Source: Tulasnella sp. 424
Taxonomy: Eukaryota > Basidiomycota > Agaricomycetes > Cantharellales > Tulasnellaceae
DNA: 11,414 nucleotides
Direction of reading: 5' to 3'
Assembly: GCA_019633425.1 (NCBI GenBank)
Contig: WSUB01000428.1
Coordinates: forward strand, 1 to 11,414
Position numbers and translations under genes: made by a program. The notes under the pieces are model-generated. The model did no database searches and was not told where the DNA came from. It saw only the letters and a list, made by a program, of their open reading frames with translations. Below are positions 7,681 through 11,414 of this stretch, one piece after another (the first letter of the stretch is position 1; every line of letters begins with the position of its first letter).

Positions 7681-9219
7681 GACAGGACGGGGGAATTACC
7701 GTAAGATCATGCTCAGAGTCGGACTCGGTCGGTATGACCGCCCTACAGTTAACGTAACCAAATTAGCATCGGAATTCTTGGCATAGAACGTTTCTAACGT
7801 TGTCTTAGTTCGAACACTATTGTGCATACTTGTACCGATGATTCCATCTAGTATGCGATTGCAAACAATCGCGTATACCGGCCTCGCTGTTGTCCTCCAG
7901 CCGTTGGTCCGTTAACTCGTGTTTTATCTCGATAGATTTCATCCGAATTTTGGCCTGATGGGTCAGAGCAAGTCTTCTCATTTCTGATGTCCTCCCGGCT
8001 TGCTCGGCGTTGCCATGCAACTGAACGCTGAAGCCCATGTACTGGAGGAGACGAACTCCAAGCGGATGGCCTCGATATAAACCAGCGTTCTCGTCTCTTC
8101 AGGGATCAGCTTGGGACTGGAGAATGACGATAAGATAATGGTATGCAGGGTGGCACAGGGGAACCATGGATGATCGTCTTACTGACTCTAGTGGTTACTA
8201 CGGCTGAACTCAGACCAGCATTCAGCTATATATTAGCCGAGAAAGCAACATTCCGCTGGCCCCGTTCCCCAAGTTCGCAATGCAACGATTGTGATCTACA
8301 GTGCCTCCGGGGTATATAAGGGACATAGTAACATAAGTTTAGCCCCCAGGAGGGGCATCGCATACTGTACACATGGTCGTAGTTATCACGGATTCGGAGC
8401 CGCGAACAAACCAAGCCGCTATTGGTCTGATCCGCCCAATTCGAGGCTGGGACGAGGACCCCTGTCACGAATAATAACGAGGAGCACCTTAAGATTGTCC
8501 AAAAGATTACACTTCTCGGGACACGCGACTGAATTTGGCCCAAGAGTATAAAATCCGGCCCCAGCCTTTCGGCCGTGCAAATTTGCAGGTCTTATCCTTC
8601 GGCGTGGCCCGCGCTCTTATTTCCTACGGGCCGCTCGGCTCGAGGCCGAAAGTATTACTTTTTGCTGGCAACTAGCCCTCCCCTCCCGAGACCACTCGTT
8701 GCAGGTCTGTCGGGCCTTATCTCCTGCCGTTCCCGGCCTTATCGTCGTGCGATGTTATACCCTCCCGGACAGATCTGGGGCTGTGTCTCCAATTTGACCC
8801 GACATACAATAGTATTATAATAAAAGTGCTGCTCATTATTATTAGTGCCAGGGGTCCCCTTGGACGACGTTATGTCCCCTGTATGTGCTAGGCGGGGGAC
8901 CTAGGATCAAATGTTGCTCTGGATCACAGCGCAGAGATTTTGGAACCTCGTGATGTATTTTGCATTTGAGCTGGGCTAGGGCAGAATCATAATAGCTTTA
9001 CCTTCCGCGCCTGTGCCACTGGGGTTCACGTCATTGCGATTATACTGGTCTAGGTTACAGTGGGTTGGCTAGAACTCGATGAGCGGGGATGTTGACATGA
9101 GTTCAGGGTCGAGCTAACGCGATGAAATATGGCCCTTCGGGCTCGGTCTGACCCTCGAGTCTCCCTTCGCCACCGAAGTTAACAACGATAACTCGCGCCC
9201 GCGCCTGCATCGCGGAGAT

Positions 9220-9239
9220 AAATATCCTTCGGGATATTT
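9220..9239. repeat. 8-bp perfect hairpin with a TTCG loop
   Basis: AAATATCC (9220-9227) and GGATATTT (9232-9239) are exact reverse complements around TTCG. As + strand RNA this is a C(UUCG)G tetraloop, an unusually stable RNA fold. It lies about 0.5 kb before the gene 4 start codon, with no transcript identified at this place. Confidence 0.75.
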
Positions 9240-9407
9240 CGACTGCTGTAATTTCCGGTTCTTCAGATGAGTACTCGATTACAGTTAGATCGAAATCAAT
9301 CAAGAGGGCAGAAGTTATTTCTTCAGCGAGTTGATCGCGTTACACTTAAAGGAGATAGACTTTCAGCAAGGTTCCCGCTCACTGGCTGTGTCGCTGCCCA
9401 GTCAAGT

Positions 9408-9762
9408 GATATTCAGACCTTCTAGAACCAAAAGGCAAACAAATCCGGCCATTGGTTTTCTCGTTTTTCGCATCGATCCTAGCTCTAGTTGCAGTGCACC
9501 ACGCAGGGTCAGGGTCCAGTGACGGGGACAGGCCCGGTTCCGAGGAACTCGGTGATTTCTTTAAATCCCCCAAGCACGTCAGATCTCTAACGCATCCCCC
9601 AATCTCCGTTCTCCATCCATCGATTGTTGTTTGTCCACACAGCCCGGAATTCATCGCGTCGCTCATATTCCTCACCGGTCATCGACCTCCTTCAACAAAA
9701 CTCGAGAGCCGGAGTGCCGCGACTCGTTTCCTTTTGACACTCGTCTGCAGCAATAGTCAGAG
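9408..9762 (+). promoter_or_regulatory. Proximal upstream region of gene 4, shared with gene 2
   Basis: GATATTCAGA (9408-9417) followed by AGAACCAAAA (9424-9433) matches the order and spacing found before gene 2, at almost the same distance from the ATG. An inverted CCAAT box (ATTGG) lies at about 9451-9456. The CT-rich CTCGTTTCCTTTTGAC at 9723-9738 matches its gene 2 counterpart and ends 24 nt before the start codon. Gene 3 lacks the distal pair, so genes 2 and 4 may share regulation that gene 3 does not. Confidence 0.45.
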
Positions 9763-11414
9763 ATGAGCAAGCCAGTCATAGGCCGTCCGCCGGAGATAGT
9801 TGATATTGGCGTCAAGTACCTCGAGGCGGAGCCGGGGGAATTTCTGGGTCCATGGTGCGTTGTAATCGGCGTTGCTGTTCTACTGGGCTGTAATGAGGAG
9901 ATATATGCATCTTTATCAAGGTTCTTTGGTCTCGTCGGGGTCACATATATGATGGTATGTATGCTGCACCCACTGACGTCGCAGTTGACGTAGACGCTCA
10001 GTCATAAACCTAATGGTTTAGGGTGTTTTGACCAATCAATTCACAAAATACTTTTCTACATTCGGGTACGAATCAATGCGGCTGTTTCTGCTCGTGGTTT
10101 CTTGTATGCTTTTGTCCGTGTAAGTACCATGCGCGTTGGAACGGTTCGGGGTCCAGAATATTGTGACTAACAAGCGTGCTCCTGGGTGTTTCACCCAGCG
10201 GTCAGTGGCTAGTAATCTTATTGGCAGAATGGAACTGGTCTGTTGCGAAGTTAGTAGTGTCCCTTGATTCCGACTTTAGAATAGACATTAATGCTAACGA
10301 TCTGCTAGCTATGGCGATTGGAGGTGGGTCGGGTCTTCACTAGAGTCTCAGTCCCTTCATAAGCTTTGAATCCTTACAGGCGATTTGCAATGGTCCCATG
10401 GGAATCATCTGCATTAACTGTCATTACCTGGCTCACTGTGTTTACCTCTCAGCTGTTCTTCGCATGGCGATGCTATACCCTCTATGGTCGCAGGAAGATG
10501 GTTTTCGGAGCTCTTCTCTTCGGTAAGCACTCTTGGTTTAGGCAGGTGAAAAGGTTCTTAGTCCTGTGGACCAGGGATGACCGTTGGCCTGGGGATTTTC
10601 CTGCTTTTCGGTGCAATGATAGCCATGGAACCATTCAACTTTCCGACCCTTCACAAGATAGGTAATCGTCCACTCCCTATTCTCTTTCTAGACATACTTG
10701 GCCGCCTTCTGACCAACGCATCTTTGAGGACCGTCCAACAGCCATTAATGGCCTTTGTGTTAATGTTGGTGAGCCAACGACACCTTTCTCCTCGCGAGGA
10801 CACCCCACTTATCAAATTTCTTGAAAGCTACTGATCTTGCAATCACGGGACTCACGTTGTGGAAGATAGGACAAGGTGGTAATATGTACAGTCCCAAAAC
10901 CCAAAACGGCCTTCAACGTCTCCGAAACATAACCGTGGAGGCGGCCGTTCCTCCCACTATTTGCGTCATCCTCAATATCGGAATCTACGTTGGAATGGTC
11001 AGTTGCCAAAAGTTACCCACCTCACATTCAAAGAAGTGGCTGAGAATTTTCCTTACCGTTTTGGGGTTTCTGCCTCTTCTGCACAGGGCACTAAAAATCT
11101 GATTTCTAACTGGTTCGCAATTGTGTGCCCAACGCTCTATGTTTGGTCGATGATGTTCACGCTGAACTCGTGAGTGGTCCAGACTAGATCGGCCATGGCA
11201 CCCTTTCGGGAGCTGTCTTGACTGACTGCTGTGCAAATTGCTTCTCGCTCGCGGCAGACGGCCGACGATTCGGCAGACCTTTAACGCCTCGACCCAGGAC
11301 GAGGACAAAGCTGTCAGCACAGGCTTCCGATTCGCCAAGTTTCAAGCATCTGATCGCAGACGTGAGCAAGGGGTAAGCCGATATATTTCCCCCAATGACT
11401 CCTTTGCACGGAAC
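9763..11414 (+). CDS. Seven-transmembrane DUF6534-like protein (copy 4), 3' end beyond window
   Basis: Visible exons: 9763-9854, 9921-9954, 10022-10119, 10199-10249, 10309-10323, 10380-10522, 10575-10661, 10742-10768, 10828-10997, 11087-11169, 11258-11372. They give 305 codons; intron 11 opens with GTAAGC at 11373 and the last exon, about 50 codons in copies 1 and 2, lies past the window. The N-terminus before LGPW is 30 residues, longer than in copies 2 and 3. Predicted membrane segments lie at about 31-48, 61-83, 109-127, 136-162, 176-195, 216-239 and 245-265. Landmarks are NYGDW (92-96), FTSQLFFAWRCYTLYG, NVATDLAITGLTLWK, VEAAVPPTICVI and FTLNSR (263-268). It is closest to copy 2 in sequence, intron sizes and upstream region. 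Intron 1 is 66 nt, a multiple of three, without a stop, so an unspliced form would still read through. A branch-point-like GCTAAC lies before the microexon. Function unknown, as for the other copies. Confidence 0.86.
10309..10323 (+). other. 15-nt microexon (exon 5) of copy 4
   Basis: The exon follows a textbook branch site (ATGCTAACG at 10291-10299) and acceptor CTGCTAG, and is followed by donor GTGGGT. It completes Asn and encodes Tyr-Gly-Asp-Trp. With copies 2 and 3 this makes three independent instances of equal length and phase. Confidence 0.85.
10742..10768 (+). other. 27-nt microexon (exon 8) of copy 4
   Basis: It runs from after acceptor CCAACAG to donor GTGAGC, phase 1 at both ends, encoding INGLCVNV plus split codons. 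An alternative upstream acceptor at 10690-10691 (TTTCTAG) has a better pyrimidine tract, but it puts the following sequence in a phase that breaks the NVATD junction, so the 27-nt form is preferred. Confidence 0.8.

Larger units (their letters stand above)
7596..9407. other. Long interval after copy 3, no gene recognised
   Basis: This 1.8 kb stretch shows no clear similarity to the other intervals and no exon of the family. Short frames occur on both strands, the longest about 105 codons on the minus strand at 8226-8543, without recognisable motifs or splice-supported extensions. TATA-like strings occur at 8313-8320 and 8547-8553 but precede nothing recognisable. It contains small palindromes (7663-7680, 7716-7740), a cluster of CCCCT/AGGGG motifs (8850-8880) and an 8-bp hairpin with a TTCG loop (9220-9239). 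It may be an insertion relative to the basic repeat unit, or old intergenic sequence that has diverged. Confidence 0.5.

Noticed and set aside
8226..8543. A 105-codon minus strand frame in the 3-4 interval.
   Set aside because: No recognisable motif, it overlaps an equally long frame on the other strand, and no paralogue or splice-supported extension is visible.
8313..8553. TATA-like boxes at 8313-8320 and 8547-8553.
   Set aside because: Nothing recognisable starts downstream at the expected distance, and such strings are frequent by chance.
9452..9766. A 104-codon + strand frame beginning with a hydrophobic, signal-like stretch just before gene 4.
   Set aside because: It lies in the upstream region shared with gene 2, where no equivalent frame exists, and it runs over the gene 4 start codon. 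It looks like a chance frame; at most an upstream frame in a leader.
10366..10665. A single 99-codon frame spanning exon 6, intron 6 and part of exon 7 of gene 4.
   Set aside because: It contains most of exon 6 but reads through a GTAAGC...CCAG intron and enters exon 7 in the wrong frame; the spliced model restores MTVGLG in the family frame.
10662..10768. Longer exon 8 in gene 4 from the acceptor at 10690-10691.
   Set aside because: It gives an open frame but leaves phase 0 before exon 9, which breaks the conserved N-V-A-T-D junction; the 27-nt version matches the other two copies exactly in length.
1..11414. tRNA genes, rRNA, CRISPR arrays, transposase or reverse transcriptase genes, and viral genes.
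   Set aside because: No TTCGA arm with a matching acceptor stem, no regularly spaced repeats, and no motifs of mobile-element or viral proteins were seen on either strand.

Overview
The window looks like nuclear DNA of a filamentous basidiomycete, most likely an Agaricomycete. There is no bacterial gene layout. The coding sequence is cut into many short exons by small GT-AG introns of about 51-149 nt. The recognisable genes all belong to one family of seven-transmembrane proteins with a DUF6534-like C-terminal half, a family expanded in mushroom-forming fungi. No open frame exceeds about 120 codons, so the genes only appear when the copies are compared with each other and spliced.

Layout, all on the + strand: (1) the 3' end of a first copy, apparently cut at its 5' side (516-839); (2) a complete 12-exon gene (2524-4316, 345 residues); (3) a second complete 12-exon gene, more diverged (5686-7595, 338 residues); (4) a third gene from its start codon through exon 11 (9763 to the window end, 305 codons visible). 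The three long copies share all 11 intron positions and phases, including two microexons of 15 and 27 nt. Each model is open through every junction. This agreement is the main evidence, because no search could be run.

The intervals are 1.4-2.2 kb and hold no recognisable gene. Parts of them are duplicated with the genes: the 1-2 and 2-3 intervals share blocks, and the proximal upstream regions of genes 2 and 4 share elements at matching distances from the ATG. The array therefore grew by duplicating gene plus flank. Copies 1, 2 and 4 are close relatives and copy 3 is the outlier. The 3-4 interval (7596-9762) is the longest, and most of it resembles nothing else here.

The family's biochemical role is unknown. 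The proteins are predicted to be integral membrane proteins with a short N-terminus and a polar C-terminal tail of about 70-90 residues. Nothing in the window shows that they work with other genes; it is a tandem paralogue array rather than a pathway cluster.
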